This document shows positions 1 through 5,935 of a DNA stretch of 6,796 bases, in pieces. The notes beneath the pieces were generated by a model. That model was not told the DNA's origin and did no database searches. It saw nothing but the letters and a program-made list of their open reading frames with translations. The translations under genes and the position numbers were made by a program. The DNA lies in NCBI GenBank assembly GCA_943914745.1, contig CALUDF010000173.1, positions 1 to 6,796 of the forward strand. Reading direction: 5' to 3'. Source of the stretch: an uncultured Bacteriovorax sp. (lineage in GTDB: Bacteria; Bdellovibrionota; Bacteriovoracia; Bacteriovoracales; Bacteriovoracaceae). The first letter of the stretch is position 1, and each line of letters starts with the position of its first letter.

Positions 1-873
1 GAGATTCTTAAAGTGTTTTTCGCCTTTTTTATCCAATTGCTTTTTGGGTATTTCCACAATGACATTCTTATTTTCCCCCTCTTCGAAAAAACACACTTCG
101 TACTCAAAACTGAATTTGGTTTCAGTGATAAAGCGGATAATTGTGGCCTCATTTGAAGGACTTCTCCCTGACTTTCTCTTGTACACGTGAGCTGTCATCG
201 GAAGGATCTTGCGGTCAAGGCTTACGAGCTGAGAGATTCTCTCAACACTTAAATCGTGAGAGGTTCTTAAAACCTGGTGGCACCAATTATTGGGGCAAAC
301 GGCATTGCTGGGGCAAGGATACAAGACATCGTAGGAATCAAGAAGAGCTTCACGGAGCTTCTTTAACTCACCAAAGAGCTCACTGGTTCCAGGTTCGATA
401 AAAATCACATACTCTGGGTCCACCATCATGACTTGGTCCTGGACTTTTTGGATTCCGATCTCATTAATCGAGTGGCCGTAAAAAAGAACACTTTCCTTTT
501 TCTTTTCACTAAAGCGCTGGAGAGTTTTCAGATTGATCTCAGAGAAAAATCCTCTTAGTAATTTTTCGGCCTGATCGAGCATGACTTTAGATGAATCGAC
601 ACAAACAATCTCAGGTGGAGTTTTTTCAAAAAGAAGACTCAGTCCTAGAGAAAATGTACCTGGGCCACAGCCGATATCAACAAAAGGTCGCTTGATGATA
701 TCGTCTAAAATGGACTCTGGAAGTTTTGATAAAAGAAAATGCAGCTTAGGAATATTGGTCGTGAGATAGAGGGCCGCATAACTTGAGACGTGATCATCAT
801 CTAAGACATAATCCCCTATCTGCTCCCTTTTTTTCGTGAACTTCATGGACATCTCTTTGATGAAATGAACCAT
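1..873 (-). CDS. Rsm22/METTL17-like SAM-dependent methyltransferase, 3'-truncated by window edge
   Basis: Translation of the minus strand gives an open frame that runs off position 1 with no stop, so the C-terminus is missing. Counting from the ATG at 873-871, a class I SAM-binding motif I (VDIGCGPGT) sits at residues 65-73. A second block, FIEPGTSELF, begins near residue 158 and is the hallmark 'EPGT' stretch of the Rsm22 family. A cysteine cluster follows (C187-x5-C193-x4-C198, ending in NNWCHQ), and a fourth cysteine lies at 261. In mitochondrial Rsm22/METTL17, four cysteines in this arrangement bind an Fe-S cluster, and the protein acts on the small ribosomal subunit. A role in 30S subunit or rRNA maturation is therefore inferred. 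Start choice is uncertain. ATG 873 has AAAAGAG upstream at 6-nt spacing. A TTG at 930 would add 19 residues closer to the usual family N-terminus, but it lies in the T-tract of the gltA terminator and has no Shine-Dalgarno. Confidence 0.85.
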   Translation of the reverse strand, partial: MVHFIKEMSMKFTKKREQIGDYVLDDDHVSSYAALYLTTNIPKLHFLLSKLPESILDDIIKRPFVDIGCGPGTFSLGLSLLFEKTPPEIVCVDSSKVMLDQAEKLLRGFFSEINLKTLQRFSEKKKESVLFYGHSINEIGIQKVQDQVMMVDPEYVIFIEPGTSELFGELKKLREALLDSYDVLYPCPSNAVCPNNWCHQVLRTSHDLSVERISQLVSLDRKILPMTAHVYKRKSGRSPSNEATIIRFITETKFSFEYEVCFFEEGENKNVIVEIPKKQLDKKGEKHFKNL

Positions 874-880
874 GTCGGAC

Positions 881-904
881 TCTTTTAAATCTGGATTTAA
901 AAGA
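881..904 (-). repeat. Perfect inverted repeat just upstream of the methyltransferase ATG
   Basis: Two perfectly complementary 10-base arms (881-890 and 895-904) flank a 4-base spacer. The repeat ends 7 bases before the ATG at 873. In the minus-strand transcript the 3' arm contains AAAAGA, which is most of the candidate Shine-Dalgarno, so a folded hairpin would hide the ribosome binding site. It could equally be a dyad operator. If translation actually starts at TTG 930, the repeat is coding sequence and may be coincidental. Confidence 0.6.
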
Positions 905-923
905 TGCGGGCGAATGTCTTCAA
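895..923 (-). promoter_or_regulatory. Possible sigma70-like promoter for the methyltransferase gene
   Basis: On the minus strand TTGAAG (923-918) is followed after 17 bases by TTAAAT (900-895). Each matches its consensus at 4 of 6 positions. Transcription would start near 888 and give a leader of about 15 bases before ATG 873. The hexamers are weak and the DNA is A+T-rich, so this is tentative. It would explain how the gene is expressed despite the terminator immediately upstream. Confidence 0.25.
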
Positions 924-928
924 TAGAC

Positions 929-954
929 AAAAAAAAGGGCCCGAAGGCCCTTTT
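929..954 (-). terminator. Rho-independent terminator of gltA with UUCG tetraloop
   Basis: In the gltA transcript a 9-bp stem (AAAAGGGCC pairing with GGCCCTTTT, 954-933) is closed by a C(UUCG)G tetraloop and runs into eight consecutive T residues (936-929). It begins 22 bases after the gltA stop. This is a textbook intrinsic terminator, and it insulates gltA from the methyltransferase gene next to it. Confidence 0.93.
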
Positions 955-976
955 CTCATTATTGTCAGAGTCTAAA

Positions 977-2248
977 TTATCTCTTTCCAAGATCAGTGTA
1001 CTCACGGTTTGTTTCACCAATGTAACATTGACGTGGGCGAGAGATCTTCGTTTCTTTTGTCTCTCTCATTTCTTTCCACTGAGACAACCATCCAGGCATT
1101 CTTCCTAGAGCAAACATAACTGTAAACATGTTTGTTGGGATTCCAAGGGCCCTGTAGATGATTCCTGAGTAGAAATCGACGTTCGGGTATAGTTTTCTTG
1201 TAACGAAATAATCGTCAGCAAGTGCTGTTTGCTCTAAACCTTTTGCGATATCAAGGTATGGATCCTTTACACCAAGTTGAGATAAAACAGTGTCACATGC
1301 TTTCTTGATGATCTTCGCGCGTGGATCAAAGTTTTTATAAACTCTGTGCCCGAATCCCATAAGTTTGAATGTGTCGTTTTTATCTTTTGCGCGTTCAAGG
1401 GCTTTTTTGTAATCGCCACCTGCTTTTGAAATCTCTTCAAGCATTTCTAAAACTTCCTGGTTCGCTCCACCGTGTAGAGGTCCCCAAAGAGCGTCGATAC
1501 CAGCTGAGATTGAAGCAAAGACTGAAGCGTTTGAAGAGCCAACAACTCTTACAGTTGAAGTTGAGCAGTTTTGCTCGTGGTCAGCGTGAAGAATTAAAAG
1601 AACGTCTAGTGCTTTTGCGACGTCTTTAGAAGGCTTCATTCCCATCATTGACATGAAGTCTTCAGTGTATGAAAGAGCTGGGTTAGAAGCCACGAGAGCT
1701 TGTCCAGTTGTCACTCTTTGAATTGCAGCTGTAATGATTTTGAATTGTCCTAATAAAAGAGAGTAGATTTCATCTTTTTGCTCTTTTGTTGGATTTGGAT
1801 TGTTTAATTCCGGGTAGTGAGCTGAAAGAGCTACTGTAACCGCAGAAGCAATCGCCATTGGGTGAGCTGTCTTTGGAAAAAGTTGAATCATCTTTGTGAT
1901 GTATTCAGGTAGTGTTGAATAACTTGCAACTTTCTTCTCGAATGCCGTTAACTCAGCAGCCGTTGGAAGTTTACCCCAGTTAAGAAGGTATGAAACTTCT
2001 AAGAAGTTTGATTTTTCTGCAAGTTGCTCGATTGGGTATCCTCTGTAGCGAAGAATTCCTAATTCACCATCAAGAAAAGTGACAGCTGAGGCACATGAAC
2101 CAGTGTTTAAAAAACCGTGGTCGATTGTAATGCAGCCAGTGTCAGCGCGTAGCTTAGAAATATCGATCGCTTTTTCCTGCTCAGTTCCTACTGTAATAGG
2201 ATACTCAAGAACTTTTCCGTCGATTTCAATTTTTGCCGTTTGAGACAT
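977..2248 (-). CDS. gltA: Citrate synthase (type II, hexameric-type)
   Basis: This gene encodes a 423-residue citrate synthase, the usual length for the proteobacterial GltA group. The enzyme condenses oxaloacetate with acetyl-CoA to citrate in the cytoplasm as the entry step of the TCA cycle. The active-site blocks are all present: LHADHEQNCSTSTVR at residues 220-234 (H221, H224), WGPLHGGANQ with catalytic H259, GFGHRVYKNFDPRA with H301, and YPNVDFYSGI with catalytic D358. The C-terminal RPRQCYIGE segment is at 404-412. The small N-terminal beta domain (about residues 1-50) places it with the Gram-negative type II enzymes, which are often inhibited by NADH. That regulation is family knowledge and is not visible here. 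The start is well fixed: GGAGG lies at 2259-2255, 6 bases before the ATG. The gene is followed by a strong terminator. pyrE lies 82 bases upstream on the same strand, so partial co-transcription is possible. Confidence 0.97.
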   Translation of the reverse strand: MSQTAKIEIDGKVLEYPITVGTEQEKAIDISKLRADTGCITIDHGFLNTGSCASAVTFLDGELGILRYRGYPIEQLAEKSNFLEVSYLLNWGKLPTAAELTAFEKKVASYSTLPEYITKMIQLFPKTAHPMAIASAVTVALSAHYPELNNPNPTKEQKDEIYSLLLGQFKIITAAIQRVTTGQALVASNPALSYTEDFMSMMGMKPSKDVAKALDVLLILHADHEQNCSTSTVRVVGSSNASVFASISAGIDALWGPLHGGANQEVLEMLEEISKAGGDYKKALERAKDKNDTFKLMGFGHRVYKNFDPRAKIIKKACDTVLSQLGVKDPYLDIAKGLEQTALADDYFVTRKLYPNVDFYSGIIYRALGIPTNMFTVMFALGRMPGWLSQWKEMRETKETKISRPRQCYIGETNREYTDLGKR

Positions 2249-2331
2249 ATAGATCCTCCAATGAATTGGTCGTAAAAAACTATGTATAAAATACTGCTAG
2301 AGAAAAGGCCCGTAAAGTGAAATCCTAGCTA

Positions 2332-2961
2332 TTAGAATTTCGCAGACCAGGCTTTCGGATCAGCGTGCCATTCCTTCAGAAGATTCATTCCATCTTTATC
2401 AATTAAGTTTAACTCGAAAGCGGCCAAAGTCAGAGAGGTAAAATCTGTCAGCGCGAATAGTCGAATGGAGAGGTTACTTAATCTATCCTTTGCTCCTTGC
2501 ATTTCATAGTCTACGACGCAAAGACAAGAATCGCATTTAAGCTCTGCCCCACTAAGCCCACCCATCGCCTCTTCCAAGCTTGCCCCTTGATTGACCAGGT
2601 CTTCAAAAAGAAGAACTTTTTCTCCTGGATTGAAAGCTCCCTCTACTTGATTTTTTCTTCCATGCTCTTTTGCTTTAGGTCTGACATAGACCATGGACTT
2701 CTTTAAGCGATAGGCGACAAAAGCAGCGTGAGGAATCCCTGCAGTAGCAATTCCCCCCAGGTGATCAAAGCTTAAGTTATTTTGTTTAATCACATTCATG
2801 AAGGCATCAATGACCTGATCCCTGAATTCCACGTGCGAGAGGATAATGCGGTTATCGCAATAAATAGGCCCTTTGAGCCCCGAGGCGTATTTAAAAGGGT
2901 CGCGGGGAGAGAACTTCACGGCCCCTAAGCGAATCAGGCTTTTGGCGATGTCCATTTTCAT
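2332..2961 (-). CDS. pyrE: Orotate phosphoribosyltransferase
   Basis: This 209-residue protein transfers ribose 5-phosphate from PRPP to orotate, giving OMP, in de novo UMP synthesis. Visible family blocks are SGLKGPIYCDNR (residues 27-38), GGIATAGIPHA (69-79), the catalytic flexible loop RPKAKEHGRKNQVEG (94-108, with K96, K98 and H100), and the PRPP-binding motif VLLFEDLVNQGAS (116-128). The ED-L form of that motif and the C-terminal WHADPKAWS segment (198-206) resemble alphaproteobacterial PyrE more than the enteric enzyme. The frame stays open upstream to a GTG at 3042. I start at ATG 2961 because GAGGAA precedes it by 6 bases and because homology begins there. A second in-frame ATG lies two codons later. 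The leader contains two hairpins that may regulate the gene. No clear terminator follows before gltA. Confidence 0.95.
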   Translation of the reverse strand: MKMDIAKSLIRLGAVKFSPRDPFKYASGLKGPIYCDNRIILSHVEFRDQVIDAFMNVIKQNNLSFDHLGGIATAGIPHAAFVAYRLKKSMVYVRPKAKEHGRKNQVEGAFNPGEKVLLFEDLVNQGASLEEAMGGLSGAELKCDSCLCVVDYEMQGAKDRLSNLSIRLFALTDFTSLTLAAFELNLIDKDGMNLLKEWHADPKAWSAKF

Positions 2962-2967
2962 TGGTAA

Positions 2968-2973
2968 TTCCTC
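2968..2973 (-). promoter_or_regulatory. pyrE Shine-Dalgarno that fixes the start
   Basis: GAGGAA on the minus strand lies 6 bases before ATG 2961. It decides against the in-frame GTG at 3042, which would add 27 residues with no similarity to PyrE N-termini and would place both leader hairpins inside the gene. Confidence 0.8.
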
Positions 2974-2982
2974 GGTTACTCT

Positions 2983-3001
2983 CCACAGGCAGGGCCCGTG
3001 G
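2983..3001 (-). promoter_or_regulatory. pyrE leader hairpin 2 (proximal to RBS)
   Basis: In the pyrE transcript CCACGGGC and GCCTGTGG pair over 8 bp around a CCU loop. One pair is G-U. On the opposite strand that same position is an A-C mismatch, so the structure is complete only in the pyrE RNA. It ends about 9 bases before the Shine-Dalgarno. No T-tract follows, so it is not a terminator by itself. A role in pyrimidine-dependent control of pyrE is an inference. Confidence 0.5.
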
Positions 3002-3004
3002 CAA

Positions 3005-3042
3005 GTGCTGATTTTTCCACTAAGATGTGTAAAATTCAGCAC
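3005..3042. repeat. 38-bp imperfect inverted repeat in the pyrE/HD-gene divergent region
   Basis: GTGCTGA (3005-3011) pairs with TCAGCAC (3036-3042). After one mismatch TTTT pairs with AAAA, and after another CAC pairs with GTG around a 6-base loop. In total 14 of 16 arm positions are complementary. It lies between the divergent genes and just upstream of hairpin 2. It could be a leader hairpin in pyrE mRNA or a dyad operator serving either gene. I cannot place a convincing promoter relative to it. Confidence 0.5.
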
Positions 3043-3101
3043 ATTGTCAGATTTTACGATAAAATACTTAAGCAGACGAATTATCTAACATCTAATATGA
3101 G

Positions 3102-4487
3102 TTGTCGCGATTGAAAGCATTATTTATTGGAAGCACTCCAGAGGACGATAAGAACATTATTCGTTTGATGGGAAATAATTATCCCAAAGTCCAGCTCGTG
3201 GGTCTCAAAGACCCTGAGACGCTTATGGAAATGCTTACAAGTGATGGCCCTTTTTCTTTTATCATCATCAATATCGACAATAAAAACATCGTCGTCGCCG
3301 ATCTCTACACACAAATTAATGACACCGTCGGCGTGCGCCCCTTTGTTTTTATCGGTACACCCAACTCCGTCAAAGCCCAGCTGACTGATAACATGGTTCA
3401 TAACCACCAAACCAATGCTCTCGTTGAGTTGCCGTTGGTGCTGGAAGAGTTAAAAAAGGCCGTCAACCTCGCTGTCGACTGGGTTAAGAAAGAAGAGTTT
3501 GAAGAGTCCATCGTTGAATTCTCCCGCGATGACCTGCATCCAATGAGGCTTCGGAATTTTTATCTCTTCGAGCAAGTCCCGTACGATGTTTACATCGAAC
3601 TGACTTCGACTAAATTTGGAAAAGTCATCACGAGAGATAAATTCTACTCTCATCAGATCATCCAGAATTACTCGCGAAAAAATATTAAGTATCTTTATTT
3701 AAAAAAAGATGAGCACTTAAAATTCCTGGATACTTCGATAAAAAATCTTCTGAGAATTTATGAAGCAAAATTATCTGACCGGAAAAAATATTTACTGCTG
3801 CATTTAAAAACTGCTTTTTTCATGCATCAATTCATCAGGGCCGCCAGCGTCTCCGACGAAATCAATAAACTTGCCCACTACTTCATCGATTCCGTCTCAA
3901 ATACCGTGCGCACTTATGACCACCTCTGTGATCTCCTCGACAGCGTGAGTGAAACGGGCAACATTACTTTTGCCGAACAAAGTGTCACCACTGCATACGT
4001 CTGCGAGAAAATTCTTTTAAACATGGGTTGGAGCGCGGACATGACCCGAGGTAAACTCATCCTCGCAGCCCTGCTTCAGGACATCACTTTAAACAATGAT
4101 GACTTGATTAAAATAAGGTCAATCAATGACCCTAACCTAAAAATGTTCAGCGATGAAGAGCAAGAGGATTTCAAAAACCATCCTCAGAAATCGGCTCACC
4201 TGGCCACTTACTTCAACGGCTTTTCAGATGTAGACTTTATTTTACTGGAACAACACGAACATCCGACGGGGGATGGCTTTCCCAAGGGACTTAACTCTTC
4301 CGGACTCACAACCATCTCGTGCATTTTTATTCTCGCCAGCAACTTCGTCTCGCGCATGGCCCAGACTCCTAAATCGCCGACTCAGTATAAGGACATCCTC
4401 ACCAGCATGAAGCGCGTCTACAACACAGGGAACTTCAAAGACCCTCTGAAGGCGCTGGAGAAATCCCTCAAAAAAAGCACACTCTAG
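3102..4487 (+). CDS. Paralogue A: pseudo-receiver + middle domain + degenerate HD-GYP protein
   Basis: The gene encodes 461 residues with no signal peptide or membrane segment, so the product is probably cytoplasmic. Residues 4-125 look like a response-regulator receiver fold: KALFIG as strand 1, SFIIINID as strand 3, then FVFIGT and ELP. The paired acidic residues of strand 1 and the conserved lysine are absent, so phosphorylation is doubtful even though D59 is near the acceptor position. Residues 146-220 form a middle domain shared with the neighbouring paralogue (VPYDVYIEL, then IKYLYL). Residues 285-460 align with HD-GYP, with most metal ligands lost: Q293 replaces the first His, LLQD (Q326, D327) replaces HD, Q384-H385-E386 replaces HHE, and S413 replaces the late Asp. 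H360 and a GFPKGL form of GYP (392-397) remain. Cyclic-di-GMP hydrolysis is therefore unlikely; nucleotide sensing or protein binding is an inference. The start is TTG 3102 or TTG 3111, both with poor Shine-Dalgarno. Later ATGs would remove strand 1. Confidence 0.85.
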   Translation: MSRLKALFIGSTPEDDKNIIRLMGNNYPKVQLVGLKDPETLMEMLTSDGPFSFIIINIDNKNIVVADLYTQINDTVGVRPFVFIGTPNSVKAQLTDNMVHNHQTNALVELPLVLEELKKAVNLAVDWVKKEEFEESIVEFSRDDLHPMRLRNFYLFEQVPYDVYIELTSTKFGKVITRDKFYSHQIIQNYSRKNIKYLYLKKDEHLKFLDTSIKNLLRIYEAKLSDRKKYLLLHLKTAFFMHQFIRAASVSDEINKLAHYFIDSVSNTVRTYDHLCDLLDSVSETGNITFAEQSVTTAYVCEKILLNMGWSADMTRGKLILAALLQDITLNNDDLIKIRSINDPNLKMFSDEEQEDFKNHPQKSAHLATYFNGFSDVDFILLEQHEHPTGDGFPKGLNSSGLTTISCIFILASNFVSRMAQTPKSPTQYKDILTSMKRVYNTGNFKDPLKALEKSLKKSTL

Positions 4488-5827
4488 TGGCCAGGGAAAT
4501 CGGTCAAAGTCTCGATAATTTTTCGGTAGGTCGTTCTTTTGAATTTTTCGTTTAAAATTTCCAGAATCTTTTTTACATCCAAAACATAGTTGGGGTCTTG
4601 ATCGCGGAATTTCATGAACTCTTCAATAAAGGCTTCAGAGATCAGCACGATCTTTGAAAGTGGTGAGACATCGTCTTTAAAATCTATGGCAAAGCCAATT
4701 CCATTGGTGATCCCGTGATGCTGCTTAATCAAAAGATCTGCCCCGATCGGCGCGCGCTTATAAGTGACGATCACCTCTGCGGCAAGCCTGGCGTGATTTA
4801 AAACCAGCTCTTTTTCCTTATCGCTTAAGGATTCGTTAAAAAGCAGGTCCTCCTCATACTTCAAGGTTGGGTGCTTTAAATAAATAGGGGCCAGCATGAT
4901 GTCATGGAAAAAAAGAACGAAATTGATTTTTTCAATATGGCTCTCCCCTCCCCACGAAACGCGCCTGATGATGTGATTGCTCACATAGGCCGCAAGGATT
5001 GAGTGCATGTAAACATAGCCATCGCGCTGAGAATTAAGGATAGAGAGGAGTTTTTTCAAGCTCGGCGTCTCTGTCACAATGGATTCCATGATCTTCGTGC
5101 ATGCGTTGGCGATATTGATAATTTCAGAAGTGATCTCAGGAGAGGTGCTGATGCTATAAGAAGCAAAGTTGAAACCGGTTTTAACGGCTTCACTTTTTTC
5201 AGAGACTTCAAGTCCCTCTGTCTTTTTTAAGAACTCGACAATGGAAAGCGAGATCATATTAATTATCAGAAGGCGATCGAGACTATTGACGTAAAGAGTG
5301 GTCATCCCTTCTCTGGCAAATTGCCTGATCGTCTCACCGATCGTATCACCTTTTTTAGCGACGATAGTGTAATTGCCATCTTTCATTTGAATGTACACAG
5401 AGCACGGAACTTCTTTTAGTTTTGAAAGAAACTCGTGAGCGATGGGATAATACTGAGGCATTTCCTTCTCGGCCATTTCCTTGGCCGTCACCCCTAATTC
5501 CTTTGCACACGAACGAATCAGGTTTTGGAGATTATAAGAATTGGGAACGATGATCACATCATCCATTTCTTTTCCCGGATTGCCTATGACGATGAGGCGC
5601 GATTTATGCTTATGAGTTAAAAGATATTTCTGCACTTCTGAGGCGGAATCACTGCCATTAACATGGCTTAGGGTGATCACCAGATTAGGAGCACCGGTTT
5701 TAAAAAGCGCAAACGCTTTTTGAGTGTTATCGACCAAAACGACCCGGGCTCCGAGATAGACTTCCAGGTTGTTGACGTAAAGCTGGTTTAAGATTTCGTT
5801 GTCCGAAATAACGAGAATCTGACTCAT
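4484..5827 (-). CDS. Paralogue B: pseudo-receiver + middle domain + HD (GYP-less) protein
   Basis: The gene encodes 447 residues with the same three-part plan as the convergent neighbour. Residues 1-112 are receiver-like (ILVISDNE as strand 1, then LVITLSH, LIVIGNP and IIVPNSY). The strand-3 phosphoacceptor Asp and the conserved Lys are missing, so it is a pseudo-receiver. Residues 127-200 are the middle domain (VPCSVYIQM, then TTLYV). The HD region, about 265-440, keeps H275, H308-D309, H345 and H370-H371, with E398 where HD-GYP proteins have Asp. The signature aligned with HHExxDGxGYP reads HHGITNGIGFA, so the D, Y and P positions are N, F and A. The lysine usually following HD is also gone (L312). 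A metal-binding HD phosphohydrolase is possible, but classical c-di-GMP hydrolysis is uncertain. The Bdellovibrio HD-GYP protein Bd1817 also lacks the GYP tyrosine. The ATG has AAGGG at 7-base spacing. The stop overlaps that of the convergent gene. Confidence 0.88.
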   Translation of the reverse strand: MSQILVISDNEILNQLYVNNLEVYLGARVVLVDNTQKAFALFKTGAPNLVITLSHVNGSDSASEVQKYLLTHKHKSRLIVIGNPGKEMDDVIIVPNSYNLQNLIRSCAKELGVTAKEMAEKEMPQYYPIAHEFLSKLKEVPCSVYIQMKDGNYTIVAKKGDTIGETIRQFAREGMTTLYVNSLDRLLIINMISLSIVEFLKKTEGLEVSEKSEAVKTGFNFASYSISTSPEITSEIINIANACTKIMESIVTETPSLKKLLSILNSQRDGYVYMHSILAAYVSNHIIRRVSWGGESHIEKINFVLFFHDIMLAPIYLKHPTLKYEEDLLFNESLSDKEKELVLNHARLAAEVIVTYKRAPIGADLLIKQHHGITNGIGFAIDFKDDVSPLSKIVLISEAFIEEFMKFRDQDPNYVLDVKKILEILNEKFKRTTYRKIIETLTDFPGH

Positions 5828-5859
5828 GAGGCGGCCCTTGGTGAGAAAATTTCTTCAAG

Positions 5860-5888
5860 TTTATCACCATTTTTCGCTACACTTTCAA
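5860..5888 (-). promoter_or_regulatory. Possible promoter of paralogue B
   Basis: On the minus strand TTGAAA (5888-5883) is followed after 17 bases by GATAAA (5865-5860), matching consensus at about 5 and 4 of 6 positions. It lies 33 bases upstream of the ATG. This is a motif match only. Confidence 0.35.
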
Positions 5889-5894
5889 TTTTTC

Positions 5895-5924
5895 TTGAAA
5901 AAGAACAGCAAAGAGAACTAAATT
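5895..5924 (+). promoter_or_regulatory. Possible promoter of sfsA
   Basis: TTGAAA (5895-5900) is followed after 18 bases by TAAATT (5919-5924). The start site would fall near 5931, leaving almost no leader before ATG 5936, which fits the absence of a Shine-Dalgarno at the usual distance. Its -35 forms a perfect 6-base inverted repeat with the -35 of the divergent promoter, so the two would lie back to back. The match is weak. Confidence 0.3.
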
Positions 5925-5935
5925 AGTAACCTATT

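Noticed and set aside
141..401. Plus-strand 86-codon open frame
   Set aside because: It lies antisense to the well-supported Rsm22-like frame, and its residues show no domain or hydrophobic pattern of their own.
581..1108. Plus-strand open frames at 581-769 and 872-1108
   Set aside because: They are antisense to the methyltransferase and the gltA C-terminus. The second also crosses the gltA terminator hairpin.
1369..1629. Plus-strand 86-codon leucine/lysine-rich frame
   Set aside because: It is antisense to the gltA active-site region; its composition is a by-product of gltA codon use.
2249..2331. Promoter or terminator in the pyrE-gltA gap
   Set aside because: A TATACA element is present but has no -35 at acceptable spacing. 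The only dyad (GCTAG/CTAGC) has a loop of over 20 bases and no T-tract.
2962..3042. N-terminal extension of pyrE to GTG 3042
   Set aside because: GAGGAA before ATG 2961, the homology boundary and the two leader hairpins all argue that this stretch is untranslated.
2873..3088. Plus-strand frames at 2497-2706 and 2873-3088
   Set aside because: They are antisense to pyrE or its leader, with no supporting ribosome binding site or recognisable protein features.
3044..3101. Sigma70 promoter for paralogue A
   Set aside because: TTGTCA at 3044 is a fair -35, but no -10-like hexamer occurs 15-19 bases downstream.
3120..3653. Minus-strand frames at 3120-3410 and 3450-3653
   Set aside because: They are shadows of paralogue A, which has continuous domain similarity to paralogue B across this region.
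5003..5230. Plus-strand 75-codon frame inside paralogue B
   Set aside because: It is antisense to the conserved linker and HD region of paralogue B, with no independent support.
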